From: Deltaproteobacteria bacterium
GTDB lineage: Bacteria; Desulfobacterota; Binatia; UBA9968
Assembly: GCA_005878685.1 (NCBI GenBank)
Contig: VBLN01000382.1
Location: 1-6,671 of the forward strand
Direction: 5' to 3'
DNA length: 6,671 bases
The notes under the pieces are model-generated. The model had not been told where the DNA came from. It made no database searches and saw only the letters and a list, made by a program, of their open reading frames with translations. Shown in pieces: positions 1 to 5,958 of this stretch; positions within the stretch are counted from its first letter, which is position 1, and the number at the start of each line of letters is the position of its first letter. The position numbers and the translations under genes were made by a program.

Positions 1-281
1 TAGTCTAACCCATTGCCAAATTTCAAGCATTGGACTTATCCCCTTTTTCCTCTCGCTAGTGGATTTGTCAACCTGCCCTTCTCCCTTTCGCTCCCTCTTT
101 ACATCGAAGCGTTGGAAGGTTAAAGTGACTGCGATCAACTGAGTGGTGACTAGGGTTCCGGTAGTTTACAGCTGCGCCTGGACCGAGCGTCACAGAAAGC
201 CGGCAAGCAGCCGGCCTGCACCCGAGGGACAAAAACCCAGAGGCGGAGAGGTTGAAATATCTCTTTGTCTTTGGAGGAACG
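1..281. other. Leader region without a convincing gene
   Basis: This stretch precedes the EamA gene. Positions about 38-100 are strongly pyrimidine-rich on the plus strand. A GC hairpin, GCCGGC-AAGCA-GCCGGC, lies at 199-215 and has no T-run after it, so it is not an intrinsic terminator. Plus-strand frames are open for up to about 47 codons but lack a recognisable protein or ribosome site, and the minus-strand frame across 68-406 runs into the EamA gene and reads as a shadow. I found no -35/-10 pair close to consensus. The region probably holds the promoter and 5' leader of the EamA gene. Confidence 0.5.
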
Positions 282-1148
282 ATGACCTTCACCGCCCTCG
301 GGCTCATCGTCACTGCCGCCTTTATCCACGCCACTTGGAATTTGCTGGCAAAGCAAGCATCAGGCGGCCCCGCGTTCGTTTGGTTGTATTCCCTGGCCGC
401 GTTCATCCTTTACGCTCCAGTCATCGTCGTCCTCGTCTTCCTCGATCCGCCCGAATACGGCCTCGGCGGCTGGATTTTCATTGGTGCGAGCGGCATCCTC
501 CATCTCTGCTACTCGGTCGCGTTGCAGCGCGGCTATCAAGTCGCCGATCTTTCGGTCGTGTACCCGCTCGCTCGAGGAACAGGTCCCTTGATCTCGAGTC
601 TCGGCGCGATGCTTCTTTTCGGTGAGCGTCCGACGCTTTGCGGAGTGATCGGCATCGGCCTGATAGTCTTGGGTATTCTTCTCGTGTCAGGCGGATCTGG
701 CGCGCTTCTTTCCCGCGATTCACATGGACTCAATGGGATTGCTTTCGGAATGCTCACGGGGCTGTTCATAGCAAGCTACACCCTCAACGACGCTTACGCT
801 GTCAAGTACTTGCTGGTTTCTCCAATCCTGCTTGACTACTTCGGCAACTCGGTGAGACTCGCCTTTCTCACTCCTGCCGTCCTGTTAAGTCCGCACAGGT
901 TGCGAAAAGAGTCGCGGTTGAACCTCCGCCTGGGACTCGCCGTGGGTGCGCTCGTCCCCCTGTCCTACATTCTAGCGCTCTTCGCCATGCGCCTTTCACC
1001 CGTGAGCTACGTGGCGCCTGCGCGCGAGTTATCCATGCTTGTTGGCTCGTTTCTTGGCGCGCGAGTGCTCGACGAGGGCAACATTGGACAACGGCTCATC
1101 GGAGCGGCGCTCATGGTGGTCGGAATAGTCGCACTGGCCGTTGGCTGA
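282..1148 (+). CDS. EamA/DMT-family transporter (10-TM)
   Basis: Integral inner-membrane protein of the drug/metabolite transporter superfamily, whose members move small metabolites such as amino acids or other organic compounds, usually outward. The 288 residues are almost entirely hydrophobic segments separated by short loops, consistent with ten helices in two EamA repeats (about residues 4-135 and 150-287). Visible family landmarks are HATWN at 16-20 in helix 1, YPLARGTGP at 94-102 and LFGERPT at 112-118 at the end of repeat 1. In repeat 2 the counterpart is PARELSMLVGSFLGA at 246-260 followed by RVLDEG. I chose the ATG at 282 because GGAGG (273-277) sits 4 bases upstream and the protein then starts directly with helix 1. 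A TTG at 252 would add ten residues and has a poorer site. No cargo can be assigned. The binding-protein gene follows in the same direction after 135 bases, so cotranscription is possible but unproven. Confidence 0.88.
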   Translation: MTFTALGLIVTAAFIHATWNLLAKQASGGPAFVWLYSLAAFILYAPVIVVLVFLDPPEYGLGGWIFIGASGILHLCYSVALQRGYQVADLSVVYPLARGTGPLISSLGAMLLFGERPTLCGVIGIGLIVLGILLVSGGSGALLSRDSHGLNGIAFGMLTGLFIASYTLNDAYAVKYLLVSPILLDYFGNSVRLAFLTPAVLLSPHRLRKESRLNLRLGLAVGALVPLSYILALFAMRLSPVSYVAPARELSMLVGSFLGARVLDEGNIGQRLIGAALMVVGIVALAVG

Positions 1149-1283
1149 CGGCCGCCGTCCGCCGCAGACTACGACGGATCCATAAAGCAAAATGGCAGCA
1201 AGACGGACGAGTCGGATAGGATTTGACAACCGCCCGCTTTAGGTGGGAAATTTCCCGGGAGGACCCCTCATGTAAAGGAGGCA
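1149..1283. other. Intergenic region before the binding-protein gene
   Basis: A small hairpin, GACGG-CCG-CCGTC (1147-1159), overlaps the EamA stop codon but has no T-run, so it is not a clear terminator. A perfect -35 hexamer TTGACA lies at 1223-1228, but the best -10 at 17-base spacing (GGAAAT, 1246-1251) matches only three of six positions. The segment ends with a 12-base palindrome and a ribosome-binding site, listed separately. Confidence 0.4.
1245..1256. repeat. Perfect 12-bp palindrome GGGAAATTTCCC
   Basis: The sequence reads the same on both strands, with no spacer. It sits immediately before the GGGAGG ribosome-binding site and 13 bases before the ATG at 1270. With no loop it is a poor RNA hairpin, so if functional it would more likely be a binding site for a dimeric protein. 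It overlaps the spot where a -10 element would lie relative to TTGACA at 1223. The function is inferred; only the symmetry is seen. Confidence 0.4.
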
Positions 1284-1286
1284 TTG
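1257..1286 (+). promoter_or_regulatory. Double ribosome-site and start-stop (ATG-TAA) start region
   Basis: GGGAGG (1257-1262) lies 7 bases before ATG at 1270-1272, an ideal distance, but the next codon is TAA (1273-1275). A second site, AAAGGAGG (1274-1281 region), follows directly and is only 2 bases from the TTG at 1284, closer than normal. The frame of the binding protein is open back to a TGA at 1224 but contains no other usable start. The arrangement fits either a one-base indel that broke a normal ATG start at 1270, or a minimal start-stop reading frame that regulates re-initiation at TTG. Confidence 0.45.
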
Positions 1287-2246
1287 GCGGCGGCTTTCCT
1301 GCTGCTGCCTACGACGATTATGGCAGAAGATCTCATCCGGATAGGGACGTTCAACAAGGACGCGGTCATTATCGCGGCGGAACAACGAGGCTTGCTCAAG
1401 GCGGAGAACATTCGAGTCGAGATGAATCTTGTCACCGACTCCCCAACTCTGTTACGCAATCTCATCGGCGGCAGCTACGACCTCATCCTCAACAATGCAG
1501 ACAACGTTATTGCCTGGGCCGAAGGACAAGGAGCGGACCCGAAGCCCAACGACTTTGTCATCTTTCTCGGCGGCAGCCAGGGACTACGACAGAAGCTGGT
1601 CGTGCTCTCGGGCATCAACGACTTCAAGGATCTCAAAGGCAAGGTCCTGGCCGTCGATGCCCCGACTACGGGATTCGCGATCGTCGGGATCTATATTCTC
1701 AAGAAGCACGGCCTGGAGCTGAACCGAGATTACACGTTCAAGGAATTCGGCAACACGATGAAACGGGCGGAAGCGATGAGCCGGGGCGAGGCGTCGGGAG
1801 CCATGATGAACCTGCCGGACGACGAGATTCAGAAGCGGGGCTTCAAGACCCTGGCCCGCGCCGAGGACTACGTTACGCATTACGCCAGCGGACTCGGCGC
1901 GACCCGGCGCGAATGGGCCAATGCCAATGAAGAGCTATTGGTGCGCTTCATCCGGGCAATGGTGCGCGCGACCGATTGGGTCATGGATGCGAAGAACAAA
2001 GAAGAGGTCATCAAGCTCCTGCTGCCGGGGACAAAGAATTCCCGGGTCAGGGCCGAGGAGATGTACGAAGAGAGCGTGAGTTCCAGATTCGGCTTCACGC
2101 CACGGAGCCGGATCGACTGGGAAGGGATACGCGCGGTCCTGGAACTGCGCGAGACCGCGGGGTTGATGAAGCCGCCGCTCCCCAACCCGGAAAAGTATGT
2201 GGATGAGCGCTTCTACAAGAAGGCACTCGCAACTTTGGATCGCTAA
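1284..2246 (+). CDS. NMT1/TauA-like ABC transporter substrate-binding protein
   Basis: Periplasmic solute-binding protein of the NMT1/THI5-like (SBP_bac/TauA) fold, which captures small organic ligands for an ABC importer. Read from TTG 1284 it has 320 residues, the usual size. A hydrophobic stretch (AAAFLLLPTTIMA) ends at a likely cleavage site after residue 14, and the mature protein would begin EDLIRIG. Family features follow: a first lobe with a GLLKAENI-like helix end (about 37-44), GSYDLILNNADNVIAW at 63-78, and the lobe-crossing segment DLKGKVLAVDAPTTGFA at 116-132. The C-terminal half is helical. The signal peptide lacks the usual N-terminal lysine or arginine because the start is disrupted; reading from the ATG at 1270 with an indel would restore M-x-K-E-A-L. 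An ATG at 1320 would give a protein with no signal. No permease or ATPase gene lies in the window, so this is an orphan here and its ligand is unknown. It converges with the MmgE/PrpD gene across 28 bases. Confidence 0.85.
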   Translation: MAAAFLLLPTTIMAEDLIRIGTFNKDAVIIAAEQRGLLKAENIRVEMNLVTDSPTLLRNLIGGSYDLILNNADNVIAWAEGQGADPKPNDFVIFLGGSQGLRQKLVVLSGINDFKDLKGKVLAVDAPTTGFAIVGIYILKKHGLELNRDYTFKEFGNTMKRAEAMSRGEASGAMMNLPDDEIQKRGFKTLARAEDYVTHYASGLGATRREWANANEELLVRFIRAMVRATDWVMDAKNKEEVIKLLLPGTKNSRVRAEEMYEESVSSRFGFTPRSRIDWEGIRAVLELRETAGLMKPPLPNPEKYVDERFYKKALATLDR

Positions 2247-2274
2247 TCGAGCGGTGGCGCCATAAAGGTCGCAG

Positions 2275-3627
2275 TTATCCCAAGAGGAGCTGACACAGAG
2301 GTCTAATATCTTTTAAGGTCTCCAGACGTTCCACATATTCGAGGATACGCTCAGTGGATTTGTCGTCGATAGCCTGACGCGCGCACTCTGAAAACTTTCC
2401 TCTCAGCTCCTGCGGCGACAGAGGAACTTCCGGGCTGCCTTTCGCAAATTCAACTTGACGCGAAAAGCTCCTGCCGTCCTTCAAGCGGATCAGAACCCGG
2501 CATGGCCTGCTCCCTTCGTTGCTTTGCTTGAGAGACCGATCAAGCCTCATGTTGACCCTTTCCGCCAGCTCAAGGACACGGGGATCGCGAACTGCGGCGT
2601 CGGTAAACGCATCGAGCCCGACTCGGCCATCGACTAGGGCCCGGGACAATATATAGCCCATGCTAAATTTGCCCTGCAGGCCGGTCTGCGGGATCTTGAA
2701 AACAATCCTGTTGTAAGTGTGCTCGGAAACATCGACGTCCACAGCTTCCACCTCTTCTGGAGTAACGTGATGCTTTTCCCGGATGTCGAGTGCGGCGTCA
2801 ATTGCGGCATGAGTCAGGCCGCCGCAGGGATAGGCCTTGATCCTGATACCATTCTTCACCAATTCATAAGACTGTCCCAATTGTTCCAGGGGCCCATTCC
2901 CCGCCGGCGCCGAGCGGTAATACATGTCATAGAAACCATTGCCCGCTTCGAGCGCTCGCGCGTTTGCGGTGTAGCCGGACTGAGCGAGCTTCGCCGCCAG
3001 AACTCCGTTTTTCGCCGCCAAGCCAACATGCAACGGCTTGGTCATGGTGCCAAAGTTACTTACCACCCCACTCGCCATCGACGCCGTTATGCCGAGCGCC
3101 ATTTCGATTTCGGAAGAATTGAGACGCAGCAGCTTCGCGCAGGCGGCGCTCGCGCCGAAAGAGCCTAAAGTTCCGGGAGCGTGCCATCCATCTTGACTCG
3201 AATCGCGCAGCGAGAGAGCCAGCTTCGCCGTGACCTCGAAGCCGGACACGTAAGCCTCCAGAAGTTGACGGCCGCAGGCTCCCAGCGACTCTCCGAAAGC
3301 CAGAACTGCCGGAACGATTGGCGCCGTGGGCTGGCCCATCAGCGTAAAGCTATGATCATAGTCCAGCGCATGAGCCGCGGTCCCATTGGCAAAAGCAGCG
3401 CTCAGAGCCGAAGATTTAAATCCCTGACCGAAGACGGTTGCGTCGCCGCTGGCGTTTTCCTGGCGCGCTATCTGGGCGCAGATTTTGGCGCTTGCCTCCT
3501 TGCTCCCTGCGAGCGCGACTCCCAAGCAGTCAAGGAATGCGGTCTTTCCCACTTCCACCGCCTTCGAAGGGATCTCCTCATATCGGGTTTCTACGACGAA
3601 CCGGGCAATTCTCGCGGTCACACTCAT
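2275..3627 (-). CDS. MmgE/PrpD family protein (dehydratase/decarboxylase fold)
   Basis: Cytosolic protein of the MmgE/PrpD family, which includes 2-methylcitrate dehydratase and cis-aconitate decarboxylase. Its 450 residues are full length. An all-helical domain is followed by the smaller lid domain from about 265 to 400. Hallmark blocks appear in order: NGTAAHALDYDHS (81-93), GWHAPGTLGSFGAS (147-160), GTMTKPLHVGLAAKNG (193-208), KAYPCGGLTHAAIDA (264-278) and QGKFSMGYILSRAL (318-331). H149 and K197 match family active-site positions. The usual GHP motif after the first block reads GQP (98-100), with Gln in place of His, and the position I align with the lid histidine of cis-aconitate decarboxylase is Gly or Cys (PCGG). 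The substrate may therefore differ from that of the named enzymes. The start is ATG 3627. No other in-frame start exists back to a stop, and there is no clear ribosome site. It lies 77 bases after the DUF1932 dehydrogenase and is probably cotranscribed with it. Confidence 0.9.
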   Translation of the reverse strand: MSVTARIARFVVETRYEEIPSKAVEVGKTAFLDCLGVALAGSKEASAKICAQIARQENASGDATVFGQGFKSSALSAAFANGTAAHALDYDHSFTLMGQPTAPIVPAVLAFGESLGACGRQLLEAYVSGFEVTAKLALSLRDSSQDGWHAPGTLGSFGASAACAKLLRLNSSEIEMALGITASMASGVVSNFGTMTKPLHVGLAAKNGVLAAKLAQSGYTANARALEAGNGFYDMYYRSAPAGNGPLEQLGQSYELVKNGIRIKAYPCGGLTHAAIDAALDIREKHHVTPEEVEAVDVDVSEHTYNRIVFKIPQTGLQGKFSMGYILSRALVDGRVGLDAFTDAAVRDPRVLELAERVNMRLDRSLKQSNEGSRPCRVLIRLKDGRSFSRQVEFAKGSPEVPLSPQELRGKFSECARQAIDDKSTERILEYVERLETLKDIRPLCQLLLG

Positions 3628-3704
3628 AGCTGCACCATGACTATTTCTTCAGAATCTTCTTCATCTTTACAACGTCGTCCACCCGACAGGCGATCATGAA
3701 AATG
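3628..3704 (-). other. Gap between the two minus-strand genes, with an 18-codon ORF
   Basis: On the minus strand, an ATG at 3697 opens a frame of 18 codons ending at TAG 3641. It encodes a lysine-rich peptide ending VKMKKILKK. A further four-codon frame (start 3638) overlaps the MmgE/PrpD start as ATGA. Neither has a ribosome-binding site. They could be gene remnants, translational-coupling elements or chance. Confidence 0.25.
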
Positions 3705-4568
3705 CTAGCGGTATTTCTCGGACGACGCACAGAGCGCGTCGACGACGGCCGCAACCGTAGGAGGTGGATCGGTCCGATCTTTGAAGGGTGCGAGTCGCTC
3801 ACAGATATCCGCGGCCGCATTGTGAAAGCCCGACGGGAGTCCTGCGGCTTCGAAGGTTGCGGCGATCTCTCTCAGCTCTCCAACATATCGCCATGCCTTG
3901 GGCGTTGCCATCGTCGCCGCGCGAATGCTCCGGCGCGCGAGGTCGGGCTGAGAGAGCGCCCACTCGTCAAGCAGAGCCTTATCGACCCCCTCATGCGCGG
4001 CGAGTGCGCGGATGGCCAAAATCAGCGCATCCGTGCATTTGGTCCAGGCGGCGTACGCGACCTTGAGAGCGGATGCGGAACCCGACGTCCCGCCGATGGC
4101 CCTGGCATCGAGCATGCTTCCGGAAAATAAGTTCGCAACCTCTTGAGCACGGGCGCCTGAGAGATAAAGGCGGGTTGTTCCGGCTCCCTTTATCGGCGGC
4201 CCAATGATGCCGCCGTCTACGAAGCTCGCCCCGGCTTTAGTCACGATCTCACCGATTCGCTCTGCCGTCGCTCGAGAAATCGCGTTCGCGTCAAGATAAA
4301 TGCCGCTGAAGTTCTGCTCCGCCACGCTCCGGGCGAGGTCCAAAGCGGCATGCGGTGGGCAGACAGAAAAAACGACATCGCTCGCCCGGACCGCATCGGT
4401 TAGAGTCTCCACATCGCTCAGGCCGGCCTGACGAGCGCGATCGTGCGTCGCCTTGCTACGTTGAGACGACGCCCAAACCACGCGCGCACCGCTCGTAGCA
4501 GCGGCGGCTCCGATGGTCGCACCCATATTACCTGGATGCAGCAGCGCAACTGTCTTGACCTTCATCAT
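3705..4568 (-). CDS. NAD(P)-dependent dehydrogenase with DUF1932 domain (6PGDH/beta-HAD type)
   Basis: Soluble oxidoreductase of the 6-phosphogluconate/beta-hydroxyacid dehydrogenase superfamily, predicted to oxidise a hydroxy acid or reduce the matching keto acid. The 287 residues are full length. The N-terminal Rossmann domain (about 4-160) starts with HPGNMG (11-16), the variant glycine loop common in DUF1932 proteins. DGGIIGPP (118-125) is the substrate-site loop. SASALKVAYAAWTK (164-177) contains K169, the expected catalytic lysine. The C-terminal helical DUF1932 domain covers about 190-262, with ARRSIRAATMATPKAWRYVG at 211-230. The start is ATG 4568, preceded by TAGGAGG (4574-4580, minus strand) at a 5-base spacing. 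A second ATG directly after it (4565) would be spaced 8 bases and cannot be excluded. It is first in a minus-strand pair with the MmgE/PrpD gene and shares an upstream region with the divergent hydrolase gene. The exact substrate is unknown. Confidence 0.9.
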   Translation of the reverse strand: MMKVKTVALLHPGNMGATIGAAAATSGARVVWASSQRSKATHDRARQAGLSDVETLTDAVRASDVVFSVCPPHAALDLARSVAEQNFSGIYLDANAISRATAERIGEIVTKAGASFVDGGIIGPPIKGAGTTRLYLSGARAQEVANLFSGSMLDARAIGGTSGSASALKVAYAAWTKCTDALILAIRALAAHEGVDKALLDEWALSQPDLARRSIRAATMATPKAWRYVGELREIAATFEAAGLPSGFHNAAADICERLAPFKDRTDPPPTVAAVVDALCASSEKYR

Positions 4569-4714
4569 CCGTTCCTCCTAAAGCATGATTCGTCTTCAGC
4601 GGCAATTTTTTCTCGCCCGCCTTGCGCATCACGCTACAGCCGCAAGGTATTAGAGAGCCATGCCGGGAGTCAAGAAGAGTCGGTATCGCATCCCTGGGAC
4701 GCTAGAGACTTGTC

Positions 4715-4744
4715 TTGACGCGTGCCATAGACTCGTCCTATGTT
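4715..4744 (+). promoter_or_regulatory. Candidate sigma-70 promoter for the hydrolase operon
   Basis: TTGACG (4715-4720, five of six to consensus) and TATGTT (4739-4744, four of six) are 18 bases apart. Transcription would start near 4751, giving a leader of about 80 bases. A short inverted repeat, CATAG-N7-CTATG (4726-4742), lies across the spacer and the -10, where a repressor could act. The match could be chance in a region of this length. Confidence 0.35.
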
Positions 4745-4817
4745 ACTCCACGACAACCTGTTGAATCGACTGAATCAATTTCCAACTCAAAGAATGGCGC
4801 GACCGATCAGTCGCTAG
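4740..4817 (+). other. Possible 25-codon upstream ORF
   Basis: An ATG at 4740 opens 25 codons ending at TAG 4815-4817, right at the ribosome-binding site of the hydrolase gene. It begins MLLHDNLLNRL and ends MARPISR. There is no ribosome site upstream, and if the promoter at 4715-4744 is real its ATG would lie in the -10 element and not be transcribed. It is listed only because its stop abuts the next gene's ribosome site. Confidence 0.15.
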
Positions 4818-4818
4818 G

Positions 4819-4824
4819 AAGGAG
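4819..4824 (+). promoter_or_regulatory. Strong ribosome-binding site AAGGAG
   Basis: AAGGAG sits 7 bases before the ATG at 4832 and fixes the start of the amidohydrolase. A five-pair hairpin (4799-4814) ends just upstream and leaves the site unpaired. Confidence 0.8.
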
Positions 4825-4831
4825 TTGAGCC

Positions 4832-5956
4832 ATGATTCGAGTCATCGATGCCGACCGGCATATCCTAGAGCCATCGGACCTATACCAGAACTATTTGCCC
4901 GAGAAGTTTCGCGGCCGCGTACGTCTCGAAGGGCCCAACCAGACGGTCCGTTACGTGGATGGAAAACCGGTGTCGGATTCAGACCGTCGGCCGAAGCGGG
5001 ACATGCAAGACTTCGGCTATATCTTTGCCGGGTCGAAACGCTGGCGCGAATGCTTCGCCGACGCTCTCGCGAACAAGTTCGACCCCGCTTCGAACGTGCG
5101 CGATATGGACCGCGAGGGTATCGACGTGAGCGTCCTCTTCCCAACCATCGGCCTCTATATTATGTGGCGGGACGATATGGATCCGGAGCTCAGCGCCGCC
5201 ATCTGCCGCGCCTACAACACCTGGCTGGCGGAATATTGCGACTATGATCGCAAGCGGCTTTACGGCGTGATGCTCATTCCGCTGCAGGATCCAGCCCGTG
5301 CGGTGGAAGAACTCAAATACGCGAGACAGAAATTGGGCCTGGTCGGCATTTTCTGGCGGCCCAACAAGTTCTGCGGCCGCACGTTCGCCAGCCCTGACTA
5401 TGATCCGGTTTACGAGGCAGCTTCAGACCTGGGTGTCACTGTGTGCGTGCATGAAGGCGCCCGCACCGTGCTGCCTCAAGCCGGCTCGGACCGCTACAGC
5501 GAATTCGGCCGCCATATCGCTTGCCACCCGCTGGAACAGATGCTCGCCTGTCTCAACTTCTGCGCCGATGGGGTGCTCGAGAGATTTCCCAAACTCAAAG
5601 TTGCCCACCTCGAATCCGGCTGCGGCTGGGTGCCGTTCTGGCTGGAGCGCATGGATGAGCATTGGGAGCACGAATCGCACGGCTCCGCCAAAATCACCAA
5701 AGAAAAACCCAGCTATTACTTCAAGCGCCAGTGCTGGGTGAGCTGCGAGGCCGGTGAAGAGCTGGCGCCCGTGTTCGTCGAGCACGTCGGCGACGATTAC
5801 TTGATGATCGCCACCGATTACCCGCACAGCGACGCCATCGACAAATTCCCGGACAAGACCGTGGGAGCGATCAGCAGCAATAATAAAATTTCCGCCGAAT
5901 CCCGCCGCAAAATTCTCTGGGATAATCCCGCCAAGACATTTGGGTTGGGAGCTTAG
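4832..5956 (+). CDS. Amidohydro_2 metal-dependent hydrolase/decarboxylase
   Basis: Cytosolic TIM-barrel enzyme of the Amidohydro_2 branch, which includes ACMSD, gamma-resorcylate decarboxylase, 4-oxalomesaconate hydratase and 2-pyrone-4,6-dicarboxylate lactonase. Its 374 residues are full length. Strand 1 carries DADRHILEP (6-14), giving D8 and H10 for metal binding and the typical E13-P14. Later sites are VHEG with H207, CHPLEQM with H232, KVAHLESGCGWVPFWLERMD with H259 (256-275), and ATDYPHSD with D329 (327-334). The C-terminus has the usual ILWDNPAKTFGL (361-372). The metal and catalytic residues thus all appear intact. Which reaction it performs (C-C decarboxylation, hydrolysis or hydration) cannot be decided from these motifs. 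The ribosome site AAGGAG confirms the start. It leads a plus-strand operon with the 2-hydroxyacid dehydrogenase two bases downstream and is divergent from the DUF1932 dehydrogenase. Confidence 0.92.
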   Translation: MIRVIDADRHILEPSDLYQNYLPEKFRGRVRLEGPNQTVRYVDGKPVSDSDRRPKRDMQDFGYIFAGSKRWRECFADALANKFDPASNVRDMDREGIDVSVLFPTIGLYIMWRDDMDPELSAAICRAYNTWLAEYCDYDRKRLYGVMLIPLQDPARAVEELKYARQKLGLVGIFWRPNKFCGRTFASPDYDPVYEAASDLGVTVCVHEGARTVLPQAGSDRYSEFGRHIACHPLEQMLACLNFCADGVLERFPKLKVAHLESGCGWVPFWLERMDEHWEHESHGSAKITKEKPSYYFKRQCWVSCEAGEELAPVFVEHVGDDYLMIATDYPHSDAIDKFPDKTVGAISSNNKISAESRRKILWDNPAKTFGLGA

Positions 5957-5958
5957 AG

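Larger units (their letters stand above)
4569..4831. promoter_or_regulatory. Divergent control region between the two operon pairs
   Basis: This 263-base region must carry the promoters for both the minus-strand pair and the plus-strand pair. Plus-side elements are listed separately. For the minus strand, a weak candidate is TTGACT (4668-4673) with TAATAC (4647-4652) at a short 15-base spacing. Just downstream of it is the inverted repeat CCTTGCG (4620-4626) / CGCAAGG (4641-4647), whose half-sites are 21 bases apart start to start, about two helical turns. A GCGAC-N6-GTCGC hairpin (4799-4814) sits directly before the hydrolase ribosome site. No regulator gene is nearby, so the controlling protein is not identified. 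Confidence 0.45.

Noticed and set aside
199..215. GCCGGC-N5-GCCGGC hairpin as a terminator
   Set aside because: There is no T-run after it and no gene identified upstream to terminate.
68..406. A 112-codon minus-strand frame in the leader
   Set aside because: Its 5' part overlaps the start of the EamA gene, and I see no ribosome site or domain.
1223..1251. Promoter TTGACA-N17-GGAAAT before the binding-protein gene
   Set aside because: The -10 matches only three of six positions, and transcription would start at the ribosome site, leaving almost no leader.
1223..1930. A 235-codon plus-strand frame starting at TTG 1223
   Set aside because: It overlaps the binding-protein gene in another frame. 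Its product is low-complexity, rich in Arg, Gly and Gln, with no recognisable domain.
2247..2274. Bidirectional terminator between the convergent genes
   Set aside because: The 28-base gap has only a GGCGCC palindrome and no stable stem with a T-tract.
3181..3699. A 172-codon plus-strand frame
   Set aside because: It is antisense to the MmgE/PrpD gene, which carries all its family blocks on the opposite strand.
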